This document shows positions 36,000-45,350 of a stretch of DNA of 52,662 nucleotides, one piece after another; position 1 is the stretch's first letter; every line of letters starts with the position of its first letter. Where the stretch lies: positions 1-52,662 of the forward strand of contig NZ_VTXE01000033.1 in assembly GCF_013114595.1 (NCBI RefSeq). The letters run 5' to 3'. The position numbers and the translations under genes are program-made. Under the pieces are notes generated by a model. It saw only the letters and a list, made by a program, of their open reading frames with translations, was not told the DNA's origin and ran no database searches. The stretch is from Vibrio sp. 99-8-1 (GTDB taxonomy: Bacteria > Pseudomonadota > Gammaproteobacteria > Enterobacterales > Vibrionaceae).

Positions 36000-36253
36000 T
36001 AATTTACCTTTTCTAACAATAGATCAGTTTTTGCCCTGCTAATGCAGGGTAATATTTCTCCCTCAGAGGTATAGGCCATTTTAAAGCCAATCTCTTCAAT
36101 TTCCCCCGACACCAAAGTGCATTTACACGCACCACAATGACCATCTCGGCAGTGATATTCTGGTTGTAAATTTGCTGACTCCATATTCTCCAATAGTGTT
36201 TTATTTGAAGACGCTAGAATCGGGGACAAACCTGTAATGTTTATTTTATACAT
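35975..36253 (-). CDS. yfaE: 2Fe-2S ferredoxin YfaE (RNR cofactor maintenance)
   Basis: The 92-residue plant-type ferredoxin has the four cluster cysteines in the pattern HCRDGHCGACKC and a later LPC. In E. coli, YfaE supplies electrons for rebuilding the diferric-tyrosyl radical cofactor of NrdB. It follows nrdB by about 85 bp in the same direction, the usual order nrdA-nrdB-yfaE. The start at 36253 (MYKINITG) matches the family N-terminus; an ATG twelve codons upstream would add a tail not seen in relatives. Neither has a clear ribosome binding site. Confidence 0.93.
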   Translation of the reverse strand: MYKINITGLSPILASSNKTLLENMESANLQPEYHCRDGHCGACKCTLVSGEIEEIGFKMAYTSEGEILPCISRAKTDLLLEKVNYQIKAKSA

Positions 36254-36338
36254 AGGGACACGTGTTTGAGTGAATAACACGCTAGCCATAAAAAATAGAG
36301 GGCTAGCGCTAAATCAAGTTGTGTAATTGAAGGGGCTT

Positions 36339-37472
36339 CTATAGTTCGAAGTCTTCAAAATCATCAGCGTCAACTTCATTGTCTATCTGACCGACCAGAT
36401 AAGAGCTGATTTCTGCTTCTTGAGGGGCTACCTGAACATTATCAGAGGATAACCAAGCGTTAATCCATGGTATCGGGTTAGATGTGGCGTCTGGGTAAGC
36501 AGGAGCGAGACCAACAGCTTGCATTCGAGTATTGGTAATATACTCAACGTATTGCGAAAGAATGTCTTTATTCAGACCTATCATAGAACCGTCTTTAAAT
36601 AGGTATTCTGCCCACTCTTTCTCTTGCTCTGCCGCTTCTTTAAATAGGTCAAAACAGTCCTGTTTACACTCTTCGGCGATTTGCATAAAGCTAAAGTCGT
36701 CTTGGCCATTGCGTAGTAAGTTAAGCATGTATTGAGTGCCAGTAAGATGCAGCGCTTCATCACGAGCAATTAGCTTGATTATTTTCGCGTTTCCTTCCAT
36801 CAGCTCACGCTCGGCAAAGGCGAAAGAACAAGCAAAACTTACATAGAAGCGGATGGCTTCAAGTGCATTAACCGACATTAAGCAGAGGTATAGTTTCTTC
36901 TTAAGAACATTGAGATCAACGGTTACGGTTTCTCCGTTGATTTGATGCTGACCGACACCGTAGCGGTGATAATCGGCGGTTAAAGCGATTAGCTCATCGT
37001 AATAGTGAGCAATATCTTTAGCTCGTTTTAGAATCTGTTCGTTTTCGACAATATCATCAAAAATGACACTTGGCTCATTGACGATATTACGAATGATATG
37101 AGTATATGAACGTGAGTGAATTGTTTCAGAGAATGACCAAGTTTCTATCCAAGTTTCTACTTCTGGCAGTGAAACCAAGGGTAGTAATGCCACATTCGGA
37201 CTACGACCTTGAATGGAGTCCAGCAACGTTTGATACTTTAAGTTGCTGATAAAAATGTGCTTTTCATGCTCAGGAAGATTGTTGTAGTCGATTCTGTCAC
37301 TAGATACGTCAACTTCTTCTGGACGCCAAAAGAAGCTCAGCTGTTTCTCGATGAGTTTTTCGAAAATTTCAAATTTCTGCTGGTCATAACGAGCGACGTT
37401 AACCGGCTGGCCAAAGAACATGGGTTCTTTAAGTTGATCATTTTTAGTTTGTGTAAACGTACTGTAAGCCAT
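36339..37472 (-). CDS. nrdB: Ribonucleoside-diphosphate reductase, beta subunit (class Ia)
   Basis: The 377-residue subunit carries the diferric-tyrosyl radical that starts ribonucleotide reduction. Iron-ligand regions are visible: the SETIHSRSYTHIIRN segment and RDEALHLTGTQ. The length is almost that of E. coli NrdB (376). The C-terminal acidic tail (VDADDFEDFEL) is the part that docks on NrdA. It is downstream of nrdA, separated by 99 bp that contain a perfect hairpin. Confidence 0.98.
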   Translation of the reverse strand: MAYSTFTQTKNDQLKEPMFFGQPVNVARYDQQKFEIFEKLIEKQLSFFWRPEEVDVSSDRIDYNNLPEHEKHIFISNLKYQTLLDSIQGRSPNVALLPLVSLPEVETWIETWSFSETIHSRSYTHIIRNIVNEPSVIFDDIVENEQILKRAKDIAHYYDELIALTADYHRYGVGQHQINGETVTVDLNVLKKKLYLCLMSVNALEAIRFYVSFACSFAFAERELMEGNAKIIKLIARDEALHLTGTQYMLNLLRNGQDDFSFMQIAEECKQDCFDLFKEAAEQEKEWAEYLFKDGSMIGLNKDILSQYVEYITNTRMQAVGLAPAYPDATSNPIPWINAWLSSDNVQVAPQEAEISSYLVGQIDNEVDADDFEDFEL

Positions 37473-37494
37473 TTGATACGAATTCCTTTTGAGA

Positions 37495-37518
37495 TTTCCC
37501 TTGATTGCTCAAGGGAAA
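37495..37518 (-). other. Hairpin between nrdA and nrdB
   Basis: TTTCCCTTGA and TCAAGGGAAA form a perfect 10-bp stem with a four-base loop. No strong T-run follows on the minus strand. It may be an attenuator or an mRNA processing or stability element that sets the NrdA to NrdB ratio. Confidence 0.6.
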
Positions 37519-37571
37519 ATTATACTTTTTTATTATCCGGTTTAAGCCAGATATGTTATCAATTTTATCGG

Positions 37572-39857
37572 TTAAATCTTGCAACCACCACCGGCACAAT
37601 CATCATCTTGCGCCTGAGCAACATCGCCATTTTGGCCGTCACTCGCACCATCACGGGTGTTGTGATAATAGAGAGTTTTAACGCCAAATTTATAGGCAGT
37701 AAGCAGGTCTTTTAGTAACTGCTTCATTGGCACTTTGCCGCTCTCATAATCAGTTGGATCGTAATTGGTGTTAGATGAGATTGCTTGGTCTACAAACTTT
37801 TGCATGATGCCAACCAAATGAAGATAACCATCATTTGAAGGGATATCCCATAACAACTCGTATTGATCTTTCAGCGATAAGTACTCAGGAACGACCTGCT
37901 TTAGGATTCCATCTTTAGACGCCTTAACGGAAACAAAGCCACGCGGTGGTTCAATACCATTCGTTGCATTAGAAATTTGAGACGAGGTTTCTGAAGGCAT
38001 TAATGCGGTTAGGGTTGAGTTTCTTAATCCGTGCGTTTTAATCTCTTCTCTTAATGTTTCCCAATCGTAGTGCAGAGGTTCGTCACAAATTAAATCCACA
38101 TCTTTCTTGTAGGTATCAATTGGCAGTTCGCCTTGCGCGTATCTGGTCTCATTAAAGAGAGGACAGGCACCTTGCTCTTTCGCTAACGCAACTGATGCTT
38201 TCAGCAGGTAGTATTGAATAGCTTCAAATGTTTTGTGTGTTAGGCCATTAGCGCTGCCATCAGAATATTTCACACCATTTTTGGCTAAGTAATAAGCGTA
38301 GTTAATCACACCCACACCTAAGGTTCGGCGGTTCATTGTTGACTTATATGCAGCTGGAAGAGGGTAGTCTTGATAATCGAGCAATGCGTCTAAAGCGCGA
38401 ACAACAAGCTCAGAAAGCTCTTCAAAATCATCCAGCGAGTCAATGGCGCCAAGGTTGAATGCAGAAAGCGTACATAAAGCGATTTCACCTTCATCATCTT
38501 CTACATTGTTTAATGGCTTAGTCGGTAAGGCAATCTCAAGACAAAGATTCGATTGACGAATAGGTGCGACAGCCGGATCAAACGGGCTATGAGTGTTGCA
38601 ATGATCGACGTTTTGAATGTAAATACGACCAGTAGATGCGCGCTCTTGCATGAGAAGAGAGAACAGGTCAACAGCCTTAACGGTTTCACGCTTGATGGAT
38701 GAGTCTGCTTCGTACTGAGTATAAAGGCGCTCAAACTCTTGCTGATCTTGGAAAAACGCATCGTACAAACCGGGAACATCTGATGGAGAGAATAAACTGA
38801 TGTCTCCGCCCTTAATAAGACGAGAGTACATCGTCTTATTTAGCTGTACACCGTAATCCATATGACGAACACGGTTTTCTTCAACACCACGGTTATTTTT
38901 TAGCACCATTAGCGATTGAACTTCACCATGCCACATTGGGTAGAACACCGTGGCCGCGCCACCGCGTACTCCACCTTGTGAACAGCATTTCACTGCCGTT
39001 TGGAAGTATTTGTAAAATGGGATACATCCAGTATGAAATGCTTCACCACCGCGAATCTCAGATCCTAATGCACGAATACGACCGGCATTAATACCAATAC
39101 CTGCGCGCTGAGAAACATAACGTACAATTGAGCTTGCCGTTGCATTGATAGAGTTCAAGCTGTCGTCACACTCAATAAGCACACATGAGCTAAACTGGCG
39201 AGTTGGCGTACGAACACCAGACATAATTGGTGTAGGAAGCGAGATCTTGAAAGTAGAAACCGCATCATAGAAGCGTTTTATGTAATCTAAACGGTTCTTC
39301 TTCGGATATTTTGCAAACAGACAAGCGGCAACCAAGATATATAAGAACTGAGCACTCTCGTAAATCTCTTTGGTGACACGGTTTTGAACAAAATACTTAC
39401 CTTCAAGCTGCTTAACCGCTGCGTAAGAAAAATCCAAATCTCGCTTGTGGTCTATGATGTCATTCAATTTTACAAATTCATCATAGCTATAATCTTCTAG
39501 TAAATGCTTATCGTATTTTCCGGACTCTACAAGTTTAGAAACGTGATCATAAAGAGTAGGTGGCTCGTATTGTCCGTAAGCTTTCTTACGCAGATGGAAA
39601 ACGGCTAATCTAGCGGCGAGATATTGATAATCTGGCGTCTCTTCTGAGATAAGGTCAGCCGCTGATTTGATAATAGTTTCGTGAATGTCTGAGGTGGTAA
39701 TACCGTCATAAAATTGGATATGCGACTTAATTTCTACTTGAGATACTGAGACGTTTTCTAGCCCTTCAGCTGCCCAGGTAATAACGCGATGGATCTTTTC
39801 TAAATCTATATTTTCTTTACGTCCATTACGCTTAGAAACGGTGAGTTGTTGATTCAT
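37572..39857 (-). CDS. nrdA: Ribonucleoside-diphosphate reductase, alpha subunit (class Ia)
   Basis: The 761-residue catalytic subunit reduces all four ribonucleoside diphosphates. It begins with an ATP-cone (about 1-95), the allosteric on/off domain. The substrate-reducing cysteine pair is seen in FSSCVLIECDDS and NLCLEI, and the C-terminal thiol pair that is recharged by thioredoxin or glutaredoxin in DCAGGGCKI. The length matches E. coli NrdA (761). It is the first gene of nrdA-nrdB-yfaE, with a NrdR-type box upstream. Confidence 0.98.
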   Translation of the reverse strand: MNQQLTVSKRNGRKENIDLEKIHRVITWAAEGLENVSVSQVEIKSHIQFYDGITTSDIHETIIKSAADLISEETPDYQYLAARLAVFHLRKKAYGQYEPPTLYDHVSKLVESGKYDKHLLEDYSYDEFVKLNDIIDHKRDLDFSYAAVKQLEGKYFVQNRVTKEIYESAQFLYILVAACLFAKYPKKNRLDYIKRFYDAVSTFKISLPTPIMSGVRTPTRQFSSCVLIECDDSLNSINATASSIVRYVSQRAGIGINAGRIRALGSEIRGGEAFHTGCIPFYKYFQTAVKCCSQGGVRGGAATVFYPMWHGEVQSLMVLKNNRGVEENRVRHMDYGVQLNKTMYSRLIKGGDISLFSPSDVPGLYDAFFQDQQEFERLYTQYEADSSIKRETVKAVDLFSLLMQERASTGRIYIQNVDHCNTHSPFDPAVAPIRQSNLCLEIALPTKPLNNVEDDEGEIALCTLSAFNLGAIDSLDDFEELSELVVRALDALLDYQDYPLPAAYKSTMNRRTLGVGVINYAYYLAKNGVKYSDGSANGLTHKTFEAIQYYLLKASVALAKEQGACPLFNETRYAQGELPIDTYKKDVDLICDEPLHYDWETLREEIKTHGLRNSTLTALMPSETSSQISNATNGIEPPRGFVSVKASKDGILKQVVPEYLSLKDQYELLWDIPSNDGYLHLVGIMQKFVDQAISSNTNYDPTDYESGKVPMKQLLKDLLTAYKFGVKTLYYHNTRDGASDGQNGDVAQAQDDDCAGGGCKI

Positions 39858-40248
39858 TATGGTTTAATTTCCTAAAAATACTGACTAACGTCCATTTTTT
39901 GTAGTTATTGTCAAAAATCAATAAGGACTCATGTGATCTGCTCCCCAACAGTGAAATCACTAAAACACTATATATAGGGATTATTTGTTTGAGCGAGTAC
40001 AAGATAGTCTTACTCTGATCATTTTTCAATACACTAACATTAAGGAGATTAGCTGAGGATATGGACAAATTGAAAAACAGTTAGTAGCTGCTAACTGATG
40101 GAAATAGGCGAGAATTAGCGAGGAAAAATGTCAATTCGATCAAAACAAAAATAAAAATAAAATAAAAAATATTTTCCTTGATTTTAGCCGAAACTTCATC
40201 AGTGTGATCTTACTCAAAACCAATAGAAAGATCCGGCTATTAATTACA
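39858..40248. other. nrdA upstream region
   Basis: This 391-bp region holds the nrdA promoter and a NrdR-type box. The AT-rich part at 40130-40180 lies just after the ubiG 3' end. No gene was found. Confidence 0.5.
39964..39979 (-). promoter_or_regulatory. NrdR-type box upstream of nrdA
   Basis: AACACTATATATAGGG resembles the NrdR box consensus ACACTATATATTGTGT in its left and centre part. NrdR represses ribonucleotide reductase genes when dATP is plentiful and normally binds two boxes about three helical turns apart. The second box is not convincing here (a weak candidate near 39998-40013). Confidence 0.6.
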
Positions 40249-40959
40249 TTATTGTGCGAGCTGTGTGTGCACAATATAGTTCACTTCTACATTGCTACCT
40301 AATCGGTAGTTATCAGTGAGCGGGTTGTAGTGAAGTCCAGTGATGCTCTTTTCGAAAAGGGCGGTTTGATCAACCATTTTAAGTAGTTCAGAAGGCTTAA
40401 TGAACTTATCGTGATGATGAGTACCTTTAGGGACGATTTTGAGTAACTGTTCCGCGCCCACAATAGCAAACAGATAAGACTTAATGTTTCTATTCAAGGT
40501 TGAAAAGAAGACATGACCGCCAGGTTTAACCAATTTTTCACACGACTTTATGACAGACAGTGGGTCAGGAACATGCTCTAACATTTCCATACAAGTAACC
40601 ACGTCGTAGCTGGCCGGGTGCTCGTTAGCATGGTCTTCAATGGTACTTTGAATGTATTGTAATGATGTCCCGGTTTCTAATGCATGCAGCCTAGCGACTT
40701 CTAACGGCTCTTTCCCCATGTCTAACCCTGTTACCTCGGCACCTTCTTTTGCCATACTCTCTGCGAGAATGCCGCCACCGCAACCCACATCGAGAACCTT
40801 TTTGCCAAAGAGTCCATTACAGCCGGTTAAAACATAGTTAAGTCGGAGTGGGTTGATTTGATGTAAAGGCTTAAATTCACCTTCCAAATCCCACCAACGA
40901 GATGCCATATCTTCAAATTTCTTTATTTCATCGGGATCTACATTTATTGATTGTTGCAT
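40249..40959 (-). CDS. ubiG: Ubiquinone biosynthesis O-methyltransferase
   Basis: The 236-residue class I methyltransferase has the SAM-binding motif VLDVGCGGG at 55-63, the acidic residue region GLDMG and the CMEMLEHVPDP motif. UbiG performs both O-methylation steps of ubiquinone synthesis. The N-terminal FEDMASRWWDLEGEFKPLHQINPLRL is highly typical. It is divergent from gyrA, as in E. coli and Vibrio. Confidence 0.98.
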   Translation of the reverse strand: MQQSINVDPDEIKKFEDMASRWWDLEGEFKPLHQINPLRLNYVLTGCNGLFGKKVLDVGCGGGILAESMAKEGAEVTGLDMGKEPLEVARLHALETGTSLQYIQSTIEDHANEHPASYDVVTCMEMLEHVPDPLSVIKSCEKLVKPGGHVFFSTLNRNIKSYLFAIVGAEQLLKIVPKGTHHHDKFIKPSELLKMVDQTALFEKSITGLHYNPLTDNYRLGSNVEVNYIVHTQLAQ

Positions 40960-41441
40960 ATTATCTAACTAGCTGACTGCGAATCGTCGGATTATAACCA
41001 TATTGTTGTGTGAGCTCAAAATTGTCGTTAGGACTCGCTCAAATAGCAGGATGGCAAAATGGAGCGCGTTTTGTGTCAATGACGACACGGCACAGACGCG
41101 GCTTTGTATAAAACACCGGCATAAAGCCACAAAAACATACGGGAAAGGTCAAAAGACCCTAGTTAGAGCTGAAAAGAGCAATTAGAGGCTGTTGACGACA
41201 AATTTAAATTGCGCTTATTCGGTGTATTGTTGGAGATAACCGTGTTGGAATGGTTAAAAACTAGCCTCTAATCAAATGTATAACTCCAAGTTGATGCTTT
41301 TTTGTACATCAGATTCTAAACCAATGTCACAACATTATAAAAGGTGAATGAAAGGGATGCCGTACCACAACAAACTGTGTTATATTTTCCCTCCTTGTAC
41401 GTATCGAATATACGATCAAACTATAGAGGAATAATGGCTCT
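40960..41441. other. Divergent ubiG-gyrA intergenic region
   Basis: This 482-bp spacer carries the ubiG promoter and the gyrA promoter; a TATATT at 41381-41386 is a candidate gyrA -10. I see no convincing gene; short open frames here lack ribosome binding sites and family features. Confidence 0.4.
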
Positions 41442-44081
41442 ATGAGCGATCTAGCTAAAGAGATCACACCCGTCAATATTGAGGATGAGCTGAGAGGTTC
41501 ATATTTAGACTACGCGATGTCAGTTATCGTAGGTCGTGCTCTTCCTGATGTGCGTGATGGCCTTAAACCAGTACACCGTCGTGTTTTATTTGCGATGAAT
41601 GTTCTTGGTAATGATTGGAACAAATCATATAAAAAGTCTGCCCGTGTTGTCGGGGACGTAATTGGTAAGTATCACCCACATGGTGATAGTGCCGTATACG
41701 ACACAATAGTACGTATGGCTCAGCCATTCTCACTGCGTTACATGTTAGTAGATGGCCAAGGTAACTTTGGTTCTATTGACGGTGACTCTGCTGCGGCAAT
41801 GCGTTATACCGAAGTTCGTATGTCGAAGATTGCCCACGAACTGTTGGCAGATCTTGATAAAGAAACGGTGGACTATGTACCAAACTATGATGGTACAGAA
41901 CAAATTCCAGCTGTTTTACCAACTAAAGTACCGAACTTATTGGTAAATGGCTCGTCTGGTATCGCGGTAGGTATGGCAACAAACATACCACCACATAACC
42001 TGACGGAAGTTATTGATGGCTGTCTTGCATTTATCGACAATGAAGACATTACTATTGATGAAATCATGGAACATATTCCTGGTCCTGATTTTCCTACTGC
42101 CGCAATGATCAGTGGTCGTAAAGGGATAGTAGACGCCTATAAAACAGGACGCGGAAAAGTTTACATGCGTTCTAAAGCGGATATTGAAACCGCTGCAAAT
42201 GGTCGTGAAACCATTATTGTTACTGAGATTCCTTATCAAGTTAACAAAGCTCGCTTAATTGAGAAAATTGCTGAGCTGGTAAAAGATAAGAAAGTGGAAG
42301 GCATTAGTGCTCTTCGTGATGAATCTGATAAAGATGGTATGCGTATTGTTATCGAGTGTAAGCGTGACGCAGTAGGAGAGGTTGTTCTTAATAACCTTTA
42401 CTCACTAACTCAGCTTCAAACGACATTCGGCATCAATATGGTTGCTCTAGATAATGGTCAACCTAAACTGTTCAACATCAAAGAGATGCTGAAGTGTTTT
42501 GTTGATCACCGTCGTGAAGTGGTTACTCGTCGTACTATCTATGAGCTACGTAAAGCTCGGGATCGCGCACACATTCTTGAAGGCTTAGCTCTGGCTCTAG
42601 CGAATATTGACGAAATCATTGAAATGATTCGTCGTGCTCCAACACCAGCAGAAGCGAAAGCTGGCTTAGTTTCACGTGGTTGGGACCTTGGTAATGTTGC
42701 AGCAATGCTCGAGAGAGCAGGTACAGATGCCGCTCGTCCAGATTGGTTAGCAGAAGAGTTTGGTATTCGTGATGGTCAGTATTTCTTAACTGAGCAACAA
42801 GCCCAAGCTATTTTAGACTTGCGTCTACAAAAACTGACGGGTCTTGAGCACGAGAAAATTCTTGATGAATACAAAGAGCTTCTCGATGTTATTGCTGAAT
42901 TAATGCATATTCTTGCTAGCACTGAACGTTTGATGGAAGTTATTTGTGAAGAGCTTGTCGCAGTACGTGATGGCTTTGGTGACGAACGTCGCACAGAAAT
43001 AACGGCCGCTGTCCATGATATGGATATGGAAGAGCTTATCGCGCAAGAAGATGTTGTGGTTACGCTGTCACATGAAGGTTATGTGAAGTACCAACTTCTT
43101 AATGACTATGAAGCACAACGTCGTGGTGGTAAAGGTAAGAGCGCCACTAAGATGAAAGATGAAGATTATATTGAGCGTCTGCTTGTCGCAAATACTCATG
43201 ATAATATTCTCTGCTTCTCAACTCGTGGTAAGACATATAGCTTGAAGGTGTTCCAGTTACCTCAAGCAACACGTACTGCTCGTGGTAAGCCAATTGTAAA
43301 TATTCTTCCATTGGAAGAAGGTGAACGTATTACGGCGATTCTCCCAGTCTCTGAGTACTCTAAAGATAAGTATATCTTTATGGCGACAGGTGATGGAACG
43401 GTTAAGAAGACCTCTCTTGATCAGTTTGCTAAAGTTCGTTCAAACGGTCTTATTGCAGTTAATCTACGCGATGACGATTCGCTTATTGGTGTTGATATCA
43501 CTGATGGTGAAAGTGACATTATGCTGTTCTCTAAAACCGGTAAAGTTGTTCGCTTTAAAGAAGAACTAGTACGTGCAATGGGACGTACAGCATCTGGTGT
43601 TAGAGGTATGAAACTTGCTGATGGCGATCAGGTTGTTTCTCTAATCGTTCCTTCAAACGAAGGTGATGTACTGACTGTGACTGAAAATGGTTATGGTAAA
43701 CGTACGGTATTAGAAGAATATCCAACCAAAGGTCGTGCAACCCAAGGCGTTGTATCTATTAAAGTTTCAGAGAGAAACGGCCCAGTAGTTGGCGCAGTTC
43801 AAGTTGAAGACGGCGATGAGTTCATGATGATCACAGACGCAGGAACATTAGTACGTACTCGTGTTGCTGAAGTAAGTCAGGTAGGTCGTAATACTCAAGG
43901 CGTTACATTGATTCGAACGTCAGAAGATGAGAACGTGGTTGCTCTACAGCGCATTGATGAAATTGATGAAGCTGAAATAGAAGAAGGTGAACTACTTGAA
44001 ACTGAAGAGGCTTCTAACTTAGAAGAAAATTCAGTAGAACAAGATAATGGTTCAGATGATTCTAGTGATACTGAAGCGTAA
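41442..44081 (+). CDS. gyrA: DNA gyrase subunit A
   Basis: The 879-residue subunit breaks and rejoins DNA to introduce negative supercoils with GyrB. The active-site tyrosine is Tyr122 in MRYTEVR. The quinolone-resistance region reads HPHGDSAVYDT with Ser83 and Asp87, the sensitive form. The C-terminal beta-pinwheel includes the GyrA box QRRGGKG, needed for DNA wrapping, and an acidic tail. A TCTATG start context follows AGAGGAATAATGGC. It has a terminator close behind. Confidence 0.99.
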   Translation: MSDLAKEITPVNIEDELRGSYLDYAMSVIVGRALPDVRDGLKPVHRRVLFAMNVLGNDWNKSYKKSARVVGDVIGKYHPHGDSAVYDTIVRMAQPFSLRYMLVDGQGNFGSIDGDSAAAMRYTEVRMSKIAHELLADLDKETVDYVPNYDGTEQIPAVLPTKVPNLLVNGSSGIAVGMATNIPPHNLTEVIDGCLAFIDNEDITIDEIMEHIPGPDFPTAAMISGRKGIVDAYKTGRGKVYMRSKADIETAANGRETIIVTEIPYQVNKARLIEKIAELVKDKKVEGISALRDESDKDGMRIVIECKRDAVGEVVLNNLYSLTQLQTTFGINMVALDNGQPKLFNIKEMLKCFVDHRREVVTRRTIYELRKARDRAHILEGLALALANIDEIIEMIRRAPTPAEAKAGLVSRGWDLGNVAAMLERAGTDAARPDWLAEEFGIRDGQYFLTEQQAQAILDLRLQKLTGLEHEKILDEYKELLDVIAELMHILASTERLMEVICEELVAVRDGFGDERRTEITAAVHDMDMEELIAQEDVVVTLSHEGYVKYQLLNDYEAQRRGGKGKSATKMKDEDYIERLLVANTHDNILCFSTRGKTYSLKVFQLPQATRTARGKPIVNILPLEEGERITAILPVSEYSKDKYIFMATGDGTVKKTSLDQFAKVRSNGLIAVNLRDDDSLIGVDITDGESDIMLFSKTGKVVRFKEELVRAMGRTASGVRGMKLADGDQVVSLIVPSNEGDVLTVTENGYGKRTVLEEYPTKGRATQGVVSIKVSERNGPVVGAVQVEDGDEFMMITDAGTLVRTRVAEVSQVGRNTQGVTLIRTSEDENVVALQRIDEIDEAEIEEGELLETEEASNLEENSVEQDNGSDDSSDTEA

Positions 44082-44103
44082 CTTTAGTTAATATCTTGAT
44101 GTA

Positions 44104-44131
44104 AGCCGGGCAATTAGCCCGGTTTTTTTTT
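44104..44131 (+). terminator. Rho-independent terminator after gyrA
   Basis: CCGGGC (106-111) and GCCCGG (117-122, within 44100s) pair around AATTA and are followed by nine T. Confidence 0.94.
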
Positions 44132-44183
44132 GCTTTAAATGTTAAAATTAGACATCTCGAATTGGCAAGTTTGACATGACAAA

Positions 44184-44831
44184 ATGTATCCTATTATTCT
44201 CTCTGCACTAGCAGTAATTGTTATTTGCTCTCTTTATCTTTATAAGCATAATTTTAGTCAATACTCTGCGGCCGTTTTTAAGGTTCCGCTGCTGGTGTCA
44301 CTATGCCTATCATTAACGGCATTCTCTATTTGGTATCTTGTTATTGAACCAAGTAAGCCAGAGGTTGTTCTTTCTGCATCTAAAAAAGCGCAAGGAAAAA
44401 CCATTGATGCAGTATTGCTAGAGATTGAAGAGAAGTTAAAACAAGATAGAAACAATGCCGATCTCTGGTTTCAGTTAGGACAAGGCTATTTTGCGGATGG
44501 GAGATTTGAATCGGCTTCTACCTGCTTCAGTTATGTGCTGCGCCTTACTGATGAGCCATCATCTACCGTTTTTGCTGCCAAAGCCACGGCAGACTATTAC
44601 ATTAATTCGCAAAGGATTACTGATGGGGTACAGCGCCTAATTGATGAGGCGTTATCGAGAGACCCGCTTAATGACACCGCTTTGATGTTAATAGCTAATG
44701 ATTATTTCTTAAGTTTTGAATATCAAAAAGCGATTGATATCTGGCAGCAAGTGCTTGATTCCGATCGTCCTAATATAGACAGAGTTACTTTGATAAACTC
44801 GATCAATAAAACTCGTGAAATGATGAACTAA
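44184..44831 (+). CDS. nrfG: NrfG-like TPR protein for cytochrome c haem attachment
   Basis: The 215-residue protein has two N-terminal membrane helices (about 2-20 and 33-54) and a periplasmic TPR domain (about 75-205) with repeats such as ADLWFQLGQGYFADGRFESA and TALMLIANDYFLSFEYQKA. This matches NrfG and the C-terminal half of CcmI, which hold apocytochrome c for the haem lyase. In E. coli NrfG works with NrfE and NrfF to load the special CXXCK haem of NrfA. Here it sits between gyrA and nrfA, away from nrfE and nrfF at 49673-52530. The ribosome binding site is weak. Confidence 0.85.
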   Translation: MYPIILSALAVIVICSLYLYKHNFSQYSAAVFKVPLLVSLCLSLTAFSIWYLVIEPSKPEVVLSASKKAQGKTIDAVLLEIEEKLKQDRNNADLWFQLGQGYFADGRFESASTCFSYVLRLTDEPSSTVFAAKATADYYINSQRITDGVQRLIDEALSRDPLNDTALMLIANDYFLSFEYQKAIDIWQQVLDSDRPNIDRVTLINSINKTREMMN

Positions 44832-45278
44832 CGTTAAAGTCATATTTGTACACTGTGCTTTTCTAACAATACTTATCCCATATCTTATTACTCATCGCTT
44901 ATGATGGCGGTGAGTAAAGCACCTCGCTAATCTTCTATTGGTTCTCGCCGCAAATTAACAGCCGCTGTAAAACACGGTAGTGATATCTATCGACTTCTAA
45001 TAAGTAACGACTTTCAATGGGGTACTATCTTATCCGTTGTTAATAAAGTACCACTAAAGTGTCTCCTTTGGTCTGGCATCAATAGTTCTACTTTGGCGTT
45101 GGATAAGGTTGAGAGTGGGCGTTATTGGGGTAGTTGACTCTTTTGTAGTGAATGATGATGCTACTGGTGCGTACGGAGCGACTTTCACTAGAGGTTGATT
45201 TGCATAAGACAGCAATAAGCGCAGATATGATTTATGGCTTGGCCTTATGCCGTTTAGCAGAGAGGAGTAATAGGCAAT
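44832..45278. other. Intergenic region between nrfG-like gene and nrfA terminator
   Basis: About 450 bp between convergent genes. One frame is open for about 66 codons (44931-45135) but lacks a start codon, a ribosome binding site and a recognised family; I see no gene or repeat. It could be the remnant of a lost gene. Confidence 0.35.
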
Positions 45279-45337
45279 AAAAAAGCCAGCAATATGCTAG
45301 CTTTTTAAAATAGAGGTAACGGGGTAGGCCCGTTACC
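45279..45337 (-). terminator. Two hairpins after nrfA, the second a terminator
   Basis: On the minus strand the nrfA transcript first meets a perfect 9-bp stem (GGTAACGGG 45315-45323 with CCCGTTACC 45329-45337). It then meets an 11-bp stem with one mismatch (arms at 281-291 and 295-305 of the 45000s) followed by a run of six T. Confidence 0.85.
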
Positions 45338-45350
45338 TTATCTACTTAGT

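Noticed and set aside
39998..40013. Second NrdR box upstream of nrdA
   Set aside because: The match is weak and the spacing from the first box (about 34 bp) is not the usual three helical turns.
44931..45135. 66-codon open stretch without start codon between the nrfG-like gene and nrfA
   Set aside because: No start codon, no ribosome binding site and no recognised family. Kept only as a note on the intergenic region.
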